The position numbers were made by a program, and so were the translations under genes. A model generated the notes under the pieces. That model was not told the origin of the DNA and ran no database searches. It saw nothing but the letters and a program-made list of their open reading frames with translations. A stretch of 64,000 nucleotides of DNA from Hominifimenecus microfluidus (GTDB taxonomy: Bacteria > Bacillota > Clostridia > Lachnospirales > Lachnospiraceae). Below are positions 9,601 to 18,638 of this stretch, piece after piece. Location of the stretch: assembly GCA_020687485.1 (NCBI GenBank), contig JAJEQR010000001.1, positions 57,563 through 121,562 of the forward strand. Reading direction: 5' to 3'. Position 1 is the first letter of the stretch; every line of letters begins with the position of its first letter.

Positions 9601-9629
9601 TAACAACGACACATGCGGGCTTCTTCTGT

Positions 9630-10952
9630 TCAGAGCTTCGTCACTCCGTCACGGTCCACCTTTGCGTAGATCAGCTGCTCCGGTGATGGCTCTTCCTCTG
9701 CAAAACGGTAAGCCGCCTGAAGTGTCGCGGCCGCATCGGGAAAGAGTTCCTCTCTTCCGGCACAGAGTGTAGCAAGTACATCCCCGGCTTCGACTTTATC
9801 TCCATATTTCTTCTGCAGAATAATACCAGCCGAGTAATCCAACGCATCCTCCTTGCGGGCACGACCGGCTCCCAACTTCATAGAGGCGATTCCGATCTGC
9901 TCCGCGTCCATATGGCAAACATAACCGGACTGCACCGCGCGAACCTCATAGCGGCAGGCCGCCTTCGCAAAGCGCTCAGTATCATTAATCACCGAGACAT
10001 CTCCTCCCTGTGCCGCAACCATCGCCCGCAGCGCCGCCAGCGCTCTTCCGGATGTGACCGCGTCATCCACTGCTGCAGACGCAGACGCTTCATCGCAGAC
10101 ACCTGCCAAAATCATCATCTCTGCCGCAAGACTCCGGCAGACAGCATACAGATCCTTCGGACCTTCTCCCTTCAACGTCTGAACCGCCTCGATCACCTCC
10201 AGAGAATTGCCGATGGCTCTTCCCAGAGGAACGCCCATCTCCGTGATCATGGCCACGGTTCTCTTCCCGGCATGCTCGCCGATAGCTACCATCGTCTCTG
10301 CCAGACGGATCGCATCCTCCATCGTCTTCATAAAGGCTCCGCTTCCGGTCTTCACGTCCAGAAGGATGGCATCACTTCCTGCCGCCAGCTTCTTGCTCAT
10401 GATCGAAGACGCAATCAGCGGCAGACAGTCCACTGTGGCTGTGACGTCACGCAGCGCATACAGCTTCTTATCCGCAGGTACCAAATTCCCGGTCTGCCCG
10501 ATCACGCTCAATCCAGTGGTGTTCACAATGTCAAAGAATTCCTCTTCTGAAAGAGCAATGCGAAATCCGGGGATGGACTCCAGCTTGTCAATCGTCCCTC
10601 CAGTATGACCCAGTCCGCGTCCCGACATCTTGGCGATGCGCACGCCGCAGGCTGCCGCGATCGGCGCCACAATCAGTGTAGTCTTATCGCCCACGCCACC
10701 GGTGCTGTGCTTATCTACCTTCACGCCATGAATCGGCGAGAGATCAATCACGTCTCCGGAATCACGCATGGCGAGAGTCATCTTCGCTGTCTCATGCTCC
10801 GTCATCCCCTGAAAGCAGATCGCCATCAGCATGGCGGACATCTGATAATCCGGGATACTGCCATCTACGAAGCTGCGAATCATGAAAAGGATCTCCTCAT
10901 CCGCCAGCTCGCCGCCCCTTTTCTTCTTCTCAATCAAGTCGTACATTCTCAT
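9630..10952 (-). CDS. pdp: pyrimidine-nucleoside phosphorylase
   Basis: Cleaves uridine, thymidine or deoxyuridine with phosphate to the free base and (deoxy)ribose-1-phosphate in the cytoplasm. The 440-residue protein starts with the family pattern MRMYDLIEKKK and carries VDKHSTGGVGDKTTL (phosphate-binding) and the signature SGRGLGHTGGTIDKLE. A GTG three codons upstream is in frame, but ATG at 10952 gives the family N-terminus. It is the last gene of the run deoB-cdd-pdp; the 122-bp gap before it has no strong terminator. Sugar-1-phosphates formed here are substrates of DeoB, and deaminated nucleosides arrive from Cdd, so the three genes make one salvage path. Thymidine phosphorylase (deoA) is the close alternative name. 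Confidence 0.93.
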   Translation of the reverse strand: MRMYDLIEKKKRGGELADEEILFMIRSFVDGSIPDYQMSAMLMAICFQGMTEHETAKMTLAMRDSGDVIDLSPIHGVKVDKHSTGGVGDKTTLIVAPIAAACGVRIAKMSGRGLGHTGGTIDKLESIPGFRIALSEEEFFDIVNTTGLSVIGQTGNLVPADKKLYALRDVTATVDCLPLIASSIMSKKLAAGSDAILLDVKTGSGAFMKTMEDAIRLAETMVAIGEHAGKRTVAMITEMGVPLGRAIGNSLEVIEAVQTLKGEGPKDLYAVCRSLAAEMMILAGVCDEASASAAVDDAVTSGRALAALRAMVAAQGGDVSVINDTERFAKAACRYEVRAVQSGYVCHMDAEQIGIASMKLGAGRARKEDALDYSAGIILQKKYGDKVEAGDVLATLCAGREELFPDAAATLQAAYRFAEEEPSPEQLIYAKVDRDGVTKL

Positions 10953-11074
10953 AGGATGCACCCGCTTTCTATCTGATACATTTTTATGTATGATATAGTC
11001 TTATGTTTGATATTGTTTTTATCCTATTAGGAGAAGTGTTCCCATTTTCTCTCCTTGTACTTTTCTGTAACTGC

Positions 11075-11521
11075 TCAGACCTCTCCTGTCTTTTCGTCTG
11101 TCGTCTCCAGGTTATCACCGGAGAACGCCAGCGGAAGCAGTTCCTTCAAAAGCCAGGTTTTCACTTCTCCCGGACGAGCCAGAATCACTTCAAATCCATC
11201 CGAATCACAGAATTCCTCCAGCACCTGACGGCAAATTCCGCATGGCGGCGTGAAATCTGTAATTTCACCATCCATTCCACCGACAATTGCAATCGCCTGA
11301 AAGCTCTGGCAGCCCTCACTGATCGCCTTGAACAGAGCGGTTCGCTCCGCGCAGTTCGTTGCGCCATAGCTGGCATTCTCGATATTGCAGCCGGTATAGA
11401 TCTTCCCGTCACTGCCAAGCAGCGCCGCTCCTACATGAAAATGCGAGTATGGCACATAGGCAAGCGGCAGCATCTCCGCCGCCCGGCGAATCAGTTCGAT
11501 TTTCTTTTCCTTATTCTGCAT
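11075..11521 (-). CDS. cdd: cytidine deaminase
   Basis: Zinc enzyme converting cytidine and deoxycytidine to uridine and deoxyuridine for salvage. The 148-residue chain has the complete homotetrameric CDA pattern: substrate-binding GCNIENASYG, the CAERTALFKA motif with the first zinc cysteine and catalytic glutamate, and PPCGICRQ with the other two zinc cysteines. The start codon lies within the end of deoB (11-base overlap), which implies translational coupling. The last 15 residues after the domain are polar and probably disordered. Confidence 0.95.
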   Translation of the reverse strand: MQNKEKKIELIRRAAEMLPLAYVPYSHFHVGAALLGSDGKIYTGCNIENASYGATNCAERTALFKAISEGCQSFQAIAIVGGMDGEITDFTPPCGICRQVLEEFCDSDGFEVILARPGEVKTWLLKELLPLAFSGDNLETTDEKTGEV

Positions 11522-12704
11522 CTGGCTCTTCCCCGCTTCTTCGGATATCCTTCAGGAAACTTTCACCGGCGATCGAACCGGGGATATCCAGATAGTCCAG
11601 TATCGTCTTTCCAATATCCGAGAAGCCGATCCGGGTTCCCAGATTGATTCCCTGCTTCAGGCAGGCGCCTGCCATTACCAGCGGAATGTATTCTCTGGAA
11701 TGATCCGTGGACGGCGTCGAGGGATCGCAGCCATGATCCGCTGTAATCATCAGGATATCATCCGGACGAAGCTTTGCCAGAATCTCCGGGAGACGACCGT
11801 CAAAGTACGTGAGTGCCGCTGCATAGCCGTCTACATCGTTGCGGTGTCCGTAAAGCATATCGAAGTCTACCAGGTTGGTAAAGCAGATTCCATCGAAGTC
11901 GCGATCCATATATTCCAGCGTGCGGTCAATGCCTTCTGCGTTGCCTGAAGTATAGACATGATCCGTGATGCCGCTTCCGGCAAAGATATCGTAGATCTTT
12001 CCGACGGCAAGGACATCCTTTCCGGCTCCGGAGATAATGTCCAGCATCGTGGGCTTCGGCGGATTCAGGGAGAAATCATGACGGCGCGTCGTTCTGGTGT
12101 AATTGCCTGGTGTCCCAATGAACGGGCGGGCGATGATTCGTCCGACACCCCAGGGACCCTGACAAATCTTTCTTGCGATCCGGCAATATTCGTACAGCTG
12201 CTCTACAGGAACAATGTCTTCATGTGCTGCAATCTGCAGGACGCTGTCTGCGGAGGTATATACGATCAGTGCGCCGGTCCTCTCATGTTCCTCACCGAAG
12301 TCACGGATAACGTCCGTTCCGGAGTAGGGGCGGTTGCACAGGATTCCTCTTCCTGTCTCTGCGGAGAGGCGATCCAGCAACTCTTTCGGGAAACCTTCCG
12401 GGAAAGTAGGCATGGCCTGTTCGGAGATAAGACCTGCGATCTCCCAGTGACCGGTTGTGGTATCCTTGCCTCTGGAACGCTCCGCCAGGCGAGCAACGCA
12501 GCCAGTGAAGTCGGCTCGTGTGGGACCTGGATCTGCACCTACAATATGAAACAGGCCCAGCCCTCCCATGTTCGGCATGGAAAAACCGGTTCCCTTCGAA
12601 GCGGCCCGCAGGGTGTTGCTTCCGGCGTCGCCGAAATCCGCCGCATCCGGCATCTCACCGATGCCGAAACTGTCAAGTACGATCAGAAATACTCTCTTGC
12701 TCAT
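11511..12704 (-). CDS. deoB: phosphopentomutase
   Basis: Interconverts ribose-1-phosphate and ribose-5-phosphate (and the deoxy forms), linking nucleoside breakdown to central carbon metabolism. At 397 residues it is the normal size of the alkaline-phosphatase-fold family. Metal ligands are visible: Asp11 in LIVLDSFGIGEMPD, the nucleophile region DTTTGHWEIAG, and TADHGCDPSTPSTDHSRE near residue 310-325. The ATG at 12704 follows ACGGAGGAAATC. First gene of the deoB-cdd-pdp run; no DeoR-type regulator is next to it. Confidence 0.96.
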   Translation of the reverse strand: MSKRVFLIVLDSFGIGEMPDAADFGDAGSNTLRAASKGTGFSMPNMGGLGLFHIVGADPGPTRADFTGCVARLAERSRGKDTTTGHWEIAGLISEQAMPTFPEGFPKELLDRLSAETGRGILCNRPYSGTDVIRDFGEEHERTGALIVYTSADSVLQIAAHEDIVPVEQLYEYCRIARKICQGPWGVGRIIARPFIGTPGNYTRTTRRHDFSLNPPKPTMLDIISGAGKDVLAVGKIYDIFAGSGITDHVYTSGNAEGIDRTLEYMDRDFDGICFTNLVDFDMLYGHRNDVDGYAAALTYFDGRLPEILAKLRPDDILMITADHGCDPSTPSTDHSREYIPLVMAGACLKQGINLGTRIGFSDIGKTILDYLDIPGSIAGESFLKDIRRSGEEPDAE

Positions 12705-12763
12705 AATGATTTCCTCCGTTTCCGAAGTTGCCAGGGCTTATCTGCCTGACCTTTTCTTCCTGC

Positions 12764-12792
12764 ATCATACCACGCAGGGGAAAAAAAAGCAA
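12764..12792 (-). promoter_or_regulatory. candidate promoter of deoB-cdd-pdp
   Basis: Minus-strand TTGCTT (12787-12792), 17 bp, TATGAT (12764-12769). The -10 box is good and the -35 box weak, lying in a long T-tract. Confidence 0.45.
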
Positions 12793-12831
12793 ACACTCAC
12801 CCTGCCTTCTATGATTCCAAAATTCCACAGT

Positions 12832-13614
12832 CTACCTGAACCTCTCTCCAAATTCCACCGCGTATTCCCGGTAGCGGAGCGGCATCATGTTCTGCTGCAG
12901 CTTCGGATTGGTCCGCTCCCTAATGGCGATGGAATCAAAGAAAGTCTTCCACAGGTCACGGTATTCGTCCGGCTGTGAGGAGAATGCCGCATTGGCGTCC
13001 GCTTCGGAGAGTGAGGTCAGATACCAGTTCTGCCCGGCGGGATGAACGGCCGCAATACTTCTCCCGGTATCCAGGATGAGAAAATTCTCTCCGGACAGGC
13101 GATCGGCGAAATGCGCAGAAACCGACAGGATTACGTTATTCTTCGGGCGAAACCGCGCGAACAGGATTCTTCCGGCCTGCTCGTCGAAGCGAATAAACTG
13201 CTTCCATTCGTGAGCCTCATTGCTGACAGATCGGGCAAGCTCTGTCATGCGCATCACAACAGGCTCAGCCATCATCTTCGTAACCGGCGCTCCGTAGTAA
13301 AATCCGCCGATGAGAAAACGGTAGATCAGGTCTGCCTTCTCATCCTGATTGGAAAGAGAGGCGCGAAAGACCATCTCCCAGGCTTCCGTGCTGATCTTTT
13401 TCAGGATAGAGCAGCGCACCTTCTCTGCCTTCTCCGCATCTGTCTGCACCGGGATATATTCGGAGAACAGTTCCATTGTGTCTGCCTCCCGCGGAATCTG
13501 CAGCTTTATACGGGAGTGGCCTCTCCGGCTGGCCCAGGCGTCATAGACCGCTGTCAGGATTCCATCCGTGCTGTCTTCACACTGGTAAGTGTAAGTAGTA
13601 TTATTGCTGCTCAT
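12832..13614 (-). CDS. TIGR03915-type protein, partner of the radical SAM protein upstream
   Basis: Conserved protein of unknown biochemical role. The sequence from YQCEDSTDGILTAVYDAW onward fits the family often labelled 'probable DNA metabolism protein' (TIGR03915), almost always encoded next to a radical SAM protein (TIGR03916) and in some bacteria linked to a uracil-DNA-glycosylase-like domain. The C-terminal half contains FIRFDEQAGRILFARFRPKNNV and ends in NPKLQQNMMPLRYRE, as in DUF4130. The 260-residue form beginning at 13614 is chosen because AGAGGGG precedes it and the family starts near there; an ATG at 13665 would add 17 residues. The upstream radical SAM gene ends 78 bp before this start, so an operon is likely. 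Confidence 0.75.
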   Translation of the reverse strand: MSSNNTTYTYQCEDSTDGILTAVYDAWASRRGHSRIKLQIPREADTMELFSEYIPVQTDAEKAEKVRCSILKKISTEAWEMVFRASLSNQDEKADLIYRFLIGGFYYGAPVTKMMAEPVVMRMTELARSVSNEAHEWKQFIRFDEQAGRILFARFRPKNNVILSVSAHFADRLSGENFLILDTGRSIAAVHPAGQNWYLTSLSEADANAAFSSQPDEYRDLWKTFFDSIAIRERTNPKLQQNMMPLRYREYAVEFGERFR

Positions 13615-13692
13615 GCTGTGTGCCTGCCCCTCTTTTCTGAAACGCTGTATTTCTTCATGTATCATATACTTTTTGCCATTTTCACGGGCATC

Positions 13693-15267
13693 TTACATCT
13701 GCCCGGTGAGTGATTTCATGTTGTCTGCGGCAGAAGGCTGTGGAGTCAGCGCAAAGTCGTCGAAAAGGCTTAGTTGGCGAAACTCGCTCTGATCCGCCAG
13801 CTGCCTGGTCTGGTTCCGGCTGTCCGCCGTCAGCATATGCGTCAGGTATTCCTCCTCAATCTTCGTGGGATTCATCATCTTTCCATTGCAGGTGATAAAA
13901 TAAGCGGCGCGCTTTAATACAACACCAAATTTCTTCAGATCCGGGAAGTCCAGCTTCGCGCTACGCCTTGCCTGTACAATACGGCGGGCGGATTTCACTC
14001 CAATTCCGGGAACCCGCAGAATCTGCGTATAGTCTGCACGGTTGATTTCCACAGGAAAGTTCTCCAGGTGGCGAATTGCCCAGTCACACTTCGGGTCCAG
14101 CTCCTGATGGAAGTACGGGCGTTCCTCCGTCAGCAGCTCACTCGCTTCGAATCCGTAGAAACGCAGCAACCAGTCCGCCTGATAGAGACGGTGCTCCCGC
14201 AGAAGCGGCGGCTTCGTGCCTAATGCCGGAAGCTCCGAGTCATCGTTCACCGCGGTGTATGCAGAGAAGAAGACGCGCTTTAAGTCAAATTTCTGATATA
14301 AAGCTTCCGTGACCTGAAGAATCTGGTGATCCGTCTCCGGCGTAGCTCCGATAATCATCTGCGTGCTCTGCCCGGCTGGAACGAAGCGTGATTTCTGTTC
14401 ATAGTGCAGAGCGCCCCGTGCAGACGGAAGCGACGCAGTTCCAGTGTTTCCGGAATCGTACTTTCTGATTCCGGAAGGGGAAGCAGTTCCAGCGGCAGAA
14501 ATCTTCGTCTCCGCCAGACCGGCTTTCGACGAAATCTTCACAGAAGAAGCATCCGATTGAGCAGCCGTATGGCTCCTGCCTCCGGAAACGCTGGCTCCGC
14601 TTCCCAGATAGATCTTCTTCTCCCGTTTTCTCTCTTCCACCATATACTGATCCTGCCGAATGCCCTTCTGAATCTGACGCATCGGCGTGAGGATTCTCTC
14701 TCTGGTCTTCGCCGGTGCCAGCTTCTTCAGGCCGTCACCGGTCGGAAGCTCCAGGTTGATGCTCATGCGATCGGCCAGATGGCCAACCCGCGCGATCAGT
14801 TCCGGATCGGCTCCGGGGATTGCCTTTACATGAATATACCCCCAGAAGCGGTACTTCTCCCGTAACAGGAAAAGTGACTGATAAATCTGCTCCATGGTGT
14901 AGTTCGGTGTATGCAGAATTCCGGAGCTTAAGAACAGCCCTTCGATATAGTTTCTGCGATAGAATTCCATCGTGAGGGTGCATATCTCCTCCGGTGTGAA
15001 GGATGTCCGGACCGTATCATTCGAAATCCGGTTCACACAATAGCGGCAGTCATAGATGCACTCGTTCGTAAGTAATATTTTCAGCAGGGATATACAGCGC
15101 CCGTCAGCGGCAAAGCTGTGGCAGATCCCACAGCTCACGGCGCTTCCGGTGGTTCCCTTCTTCCCCCGGCGATCAGCTCCGCTGGATGTGCAGGCAACGT
15201 CATACTTGGCCGCATCCGAAAGGATCTCCAGCTTCTGCTGCAGCGTCAGGTTCTCCTGAATTAGCAT
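13693..15267 (-). CDS. radical SAM protein of the DNA repair/modification-linked family (TIGR03916-like)
   Basis: Iron-sulfur radical SAM enzyme of unknown substrate. The cluster motif is CIYDCRYC (Cys70, Cys74, Cys77), followed by a family-like core (ETYYRRNYIEGLFLSSGI-type region, VKAIPGADPELI, MSINLELPTGDGLKKLAP) and a C-terminal helix-hairpin-helix DNA-binding element (LRVPGIGVKSARRIV). Extra N-terminal cysteines (26, 46, 49, 58) might bind another cluster. Residues about 211-298 form a Ser/Ala/Gly-rich insert between QDQYMVEERK and STQMIIGATPETDHQ; this explains the 524 residues against roughly 420 usual. The next gene is its usual TIGR03915 partner. The name rests on pattern recognition. 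Confidence 0.85.
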   Translation of the reverse strand: MLIQENLTLQQKLEILSDAAKYDVACTSSGADRRGKKGTTGSAVSCGICHSFAADGRCISLLKILLTNECIYDCRYCVNRISNDTVRTSFTPEEICTLTMEFYRRNYIEGLFLSSGILHTPNYTMEQIYQSLFLLREKYRFWGYIHVKAIPGADPELIARVGHLADRMSINLELPTGDGLKKLAPAKTRERILTPMRQIQKGIRQDQYMVEERKREKKIYLGSGASVSGGRSHTAAQSDASSVKISSKAGLAETKISAAGTASPSGIRKYDSGNTGTASLPSARGALHYEQKSRFVPAGQSTQMIIGATPETDHQILQVTEALYQKFDLKRVFFSAYTAVNDDSELPALGTKPPLLREHRLYQADWLLRFYGFEASELLTEERPYFHQELDPKCDWAIRHLENFPVEINRADYTQILRVPGIGVKSARRIVQARRSAKLDFPDLKKFGVVLKRAAYFITCNGKMMNPTKIEEEYLTHMLTADSRNQTRQLADQSEFRQLSLFDDFALTPQPSAADNMKSLTGQM

Positions 15268-15333
15268 GTCTCCTCATCTCCAAACGTATGTTCTTCATTG
15301 ATTGTACCATACTGCGGCCAGGAGTGCAAGCAC

Positions 15334-15361
15334 AAAAAATGCCGCCAAAAACGGCGGCATT
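15334..15361 (-). terminator. terminator of the lipoprotein/ABC operon
   Basis: GC-rich stem with arms ATGCCGCC and GGCGGCAT (15339-15346 and 15353-15360), followed on the minus strand by TTTTTTG. It ends the operon that starts at 20908. Confidence 0.88.
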
Positions 15362-15418
15362 CACATTTTCCAATATCACACTCGCAGAAAGCATGCCTTT
15401 TCTGCGCTGACGTTTTCC

Positions 15419-17059
15419 CTACATTTTATGACGCTTTTTCTGCAGGATGACAAAACCAACCATAGCCTGAATGAGGATAAGACCGACGACGATGGATACC
15501 CACCACTGGGATTCGTATTTCACATCTTCCGTCTCATCGGGTGTCCCCTCCGGCTTTACAATTTCGCTGGAAATATCGACGCTTTGTGTATAAATGTTTC
15601 CTTTTTCATCTTCATAGGTTACGGTGATCGTTCCTCTGGTCGTTCCGTACTTCTCCGTCTGCTCCGGGCGGTTATAGGTCAGATCTCCCACTACAATGCC
15701 GATTACAGCCTGTTTTGTCTCATTTGGATCCACATCCCCAACAAAAGTGCTTCCTTTTGGAACAATTCCATCCATTTCGATGCTGCACATCACATTTTTC
15801 ACTTTTGCTGTTCCTACATTAAACAGGTTCATGGTGATCTCCTGGCCGGTCATGGCTTCCATCGAAACCGGCACCACCGGGCTATCCAGGCGCAGATCCG
15901 TCTCAGTCGTAAGCGTCAGGTAAATGACTTCTGTACTCGTATATGCGGTTCCGTCGTTGTCCTCATATTCCATGGAAAGCGTGATCGGCTGGCTAACGGC
16001 GGCCGCTGTCTCCATAATAGTAAGCTTCAAAATCTCTTCCGTGCTTCCGCCAACACTCATGCGCTCGATATAACGATCAGGAGCGGCATCTACCGGCAGA
16101 ACTTCTCCCGTGTTGCTGGTGAATGTCAGCCGAATATTGCGCAGCATCTTTTTCTTACTGGTATTGCGCAGCACCAGGCGGACATCCACGCGATCTCCGG
16201 CCCGATATTCCTGTGGGCTGATCTCGCAGGTCTCCACCAGGATTCTGGGAGCGGCATCCGGCTTCGTCTCCGCAGTTCCTCCGGAATCCCCGCTGAAGTC
16301 TCCTCCGGAAAGATCATCGCCGGAGGCCATGGGGTCGGAGGATCCGGGATCATCCGACGATGGATTTGCCGGATCGCTTTCGTCCGGACTGGTTGCAGAA
16401 GGATCAGAAGGATCCGGCTCTGACGAAGCAGAGGGATTCTTCGGATCATCCGATCCGGAAGTTCCCGGCTCGGAAGAGGGTTTCGACGCCGATTCTGAGG
16501 GATTGGCCGGTAATGTTTCCGGTACACTTTCCGGAATGGTAACATACATGGTAAAGCTTTGTGTCTCAGCTTTTTCCGCGCTCTTGTACTCCGCCTGAAC
16601 CGTCACGGCATACGTCCCTGCCGAGCTGCCCGATTTCAAAGTCACTTCCGTATCGAACAGGTATACCTTACAGTCCTCCCCATTCACGCGCACAGTCTCT
16701 TCCTTCAGTTTCTTCTGGTAATTGGTTCCCAGGAAGACCTTTCCGGATTCTCCAGAGAAAGCAAGCGATACTGTAATCTCCTTTGCGTCCGGCTCTGCCG
16801 TCCCGGCGCAAATCAGAGGCAGCACCAGACGCGCCTTTCCTTTTTCAATGGCCGGTGTGTAGCCATTCTGATACGCGCCCGTCATCCCCGGATAGATATG
16901 CTTTTCATCGATGACAAGAATCTTTCCTGACGCAGACGAAGCAGTCGCCGCTGTCATCTCCTTTTCAGCCGGGAGGCTCTCTGCTTTTATATGACTGACT
17001 CCTGCGAAGAACGCCAGTGTCGCGAGCAGTATTGTCAGCCATCTTCCGTACTTTCTCAT
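15419..17059 (-). CDS. exported, membrane-anchored protein with CARDB/COG1361-like repeats
   Basis: No enzyme motif is recognised. Architecture: signal peptide (about 1-27), an N-terminal beta-rich domain to about residue 180, a low-complexity Pro/Ser/Asp/Glu linker of about 75 residues, two beta-sandwich modules typical of the COG1361/CARDB type (starting near ISPQEYRAGDRVDVRLVLRN and LDSPVVPVSMEAMTGQEI), and one C-terminal membrane helix followed by a basic tail (QKKRHKM). The chain is thus outside the cell, anchored by the last helix. It is the last gene of the operon and starts four bases after the ATPase gene ends. Such proteins are often found with ABC exporters and may help the permease or bind wall material; this is inference. 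Confidence 0.7.
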   Translation of the reverse strand: MRKYGRWLTILLATLAFFAGVSHIKAESLPAEKEMTAATASSASGKILVIDEKHIYPGMTGAYQNGYTPAIEKGKARLVLPLICAGTAEPDAKEITVSLAFSGESGKVFLGTNYQKKLKEETVRVNGEDCKVYLFDTEVTLKSGSSAGTYAVTVQAEYKSAEKAETQSFTMYVTIPESVPETLPANPSESASKPSSEPGTSGSDDPKNPSASSEPDPSDPSATSPDESDPANPSSDDPGSSDPMASGDDLSGGDFSGDSGGTAETKPDAAPRILVETCEISPQEYRAGDRVDVRLVLRNTSKKKMLRNIRLTFTSNTGEVLPVDAAPDRYIERMSVGGSTEEILKLTIMETAAAVSQPITLSMEYEDNDGTAYTSTEVIYLTLTTETDLRLDSPVVPVSMEAMTGQEITMNLFNVGTAKVKNVMCSIEMDGIVPKGSTFVGDVDPNETKQAVIGIVVGDLTYNRPEQTEKYGTTRGTITVTYEDEKGNIYTQSVDISSEIVKPEGTPDETEDVKYESQWWVSIVVGLILIQAMVGFVILQKKRHKM

Positions 17060-17063
17060 AGCT

Positions 17064-17696
17064 TTATCGAACCTCCCTTAATACTCCGCCGTCCATCTCG
17101 CATACCGTATCGCAGAGGACATCGATATCCTCCTGATGGTGACTGGCCAGCAGAATCGTCTTCCCGCTGTTCTTCAGATCCAGCAGGATATTGCGGATAT
17201 GCGCCACGCCGTTCTTGTCAAGACCGTTAAAGGGCTCATCCAGGATCAGCAGCGCCGGGTCCTCCATAATCGCCTGCGCCAGTCCCAGACGCTGTCGCAT
17301 TCCCAACGAATATTTGCCGACCGGTTTCTTCAGCTCCGGGTCAAGTCCCACCGTCTCCAGCGCCCGGCGGATCTCCCTCTTCCCGATCCGCCGGTTCAGG
17401 GATGCCAGGATCTGCAGGTTGCGGAAGCCGCTCTGATACGGAAGAAAGCCCGGCGTCTCAATGATAATTCCAATGCTCTTCGGGAAATCACAGTCCTTGC
17501 CGATCTCGTCTCCGTTCACCAGGATTCTCCCGGATGTAGGCTTCACAAAGCCGCAGATGCACTTGAAGAGCACCGTCTTGCCGGAACCATTGTTACCGAC
17601 GATTCCGTGTACCTTTCCATCCGCGAACTGGTGAGTCACTTCTTTGAGCACCTTCTCTTTGCCATATATTTTCTGTACTTTCTGAACATCAATCAT
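17064..17696 (-). CDS. ABC transporter ATP-binding protein
   Basis: Cytoplasmic nucleotide-binding subunit (210 residues) that should energise the two membrane proteins encoded just upstream. Walker A is GNNGSGKTVLF (an N-rich variant typical of antibiotic/bacteriocin-type ABC-2 systems), the signature YSLGMRQRLGLAQAI, and Walker B ALLILDEPFNGLD, followed by the switch histidine in LASHHQEDI. All catalytic residues are present. Third-last in the operon order lipoprotein, permease, permease, ATPase, exported protein. Confidence 0.93.
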   Translation of the reverse strand: MIDVQKVQKIYGKEKVLKEVTHQFADGKVHGIVGNNGSGKTVLFKCICGFVKPTSGRILVNGDEIGKDCDFPKSIGIIIETPGFLPYQSGFRNLQILASLNRRIGKREIRRALETVGLDPELKKPVGKYSLGMRQRLGLAQAIMEDPALLILDEPFNGLDKNGVAHIRNILLDLKNSGKTILLASHHQEDIDVLCDTVCEMDGGVLREVR

Positions 17697-17735
17697 ACGA
17701 TTCTCTCACTCCTTCTTGCTTCGGCCTGTATGTAA

Positions 17736-18638
17736 TCAGGTTTCTTCATCCATTCCAATAAACTGGAAATTATATCGCTTCATCCCGCGGATCACCAGAA
17801 TCGCAAGAATCAGGATTCCAGCGGCAAAGATCCGATAGGTATCCGCAAGCGCCGGCAGGCTGTCATACCCGAAGTTGTGCATGGGATACGTCACCTGACG
17901 CAGCGGAGACAGCCAGCCCCGCACAATATTCGCCCGGTAGCTTTCCTTCTCTCCCAGCTGCATCACGATGGACAGCCAGTCTGAGTTCAGCAGAAAGCCG
18001 AACAAATGAAAGACGGAGACACTGACGATTCCGGCCAGCCGTCCCTTCTTTACATTAAAGAAATACATGATCATCACCGAAGCCAGCGCATACAGCAGCG
18101 TGAGCAGGAAGATCGCCCGCGTGCAGGCGTAGGGTCTGGACAGCTCGAACGTCTTCATCACCGCCGGAATTGAGAGTACATCGCTGTAATCCGAATAGCC
18201 CAGCAGCGCAGCCGTTGGACTCCACAGATTTCCGGAGAAGGACTGCGGCGCCGCGAACAGCATGGTAATTCCAAGAATCCAAATCAGATAAATCAACGTT
18301 GCCAGAATCAGATAGAGCATCTGTCCCAACACCCAGGTGCGGACACGAATTCGGATCAGGTAGTAAGGGACGCTTCCGTCCAGAAACGGCATGTCCGCGA
18401 ACAGCAGAATCAGGATCAGCGAGATCAGCAAAATTGAGATACCGTCGCCGAAAACCCATACGAATGGCTCGAAGATCTGGAGCGTACGCCCCTGTTCGAT
18501 CGCAAATGTCACCACCTTCTCCGTCAGCAGGAAGCTGAGAACCGCCGCCAGGAGGAAGGACAGGATCACACGGGGATTTCTGCGCCAGCGGCCGAAATGC
18601 AGCCTTGTAACCATAAGAATCTGACGAATCGAATTCAT
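17736..18638 (-). CDS. ABC-2 type permease-like membrane protein
   Basis: Hydrophobic 300-residue protein with about six membrane segments (for example FLLAAVLSFLLTEKVV, ISILLISLILILLFA, MLYLILATLIYLIWILGITM and ILILAILVIRGM near the end). No conserved catalytic motif; assigned as a permease from topology and from its place between another membrane protein and the ATPase. The ATG at 18638 overlaps the stop of the upstream gene as ATGA. The frame is open another 134 codons upstream, but that part overlaps the neighbouring gene out of frame and reads as noise. Confidence 0.75.
   Translation of the reverse strand: MNSIRQILMVTRLHFGRWRRNPRVILSFLLAAVLSFLLTEKVVTFAIEQGRTLQIFEPFVWVFGDGISILLISLILILLFADMPFLDGSVPYYLIRIRVRTWVLGQMLYLILATLIYLIWILGITMLFAAPQSFSGNLWSPTAALLGYSDYSDVLSIPAVMKTFELSRPYACTRAIFLLTLLYALASVMIMYFFNVKKGRLAGIVSVSVFHLFGFLLNSDWLSIVMQLGEKESYRANIVRGWLSPLRQVTYPMHNFGYDSLPALADTYRIFAAGILILAILVIRGMKRYNFQFIGMDEET

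Noticed and set aside
11060..11080. Partial match to the end of the 7648-7792 palindrome (TGTAACTGCTCAGA)
   Set aside because: Short, imperfect, without a partner arm, and overlapping the cdd stop codon; probably chance.
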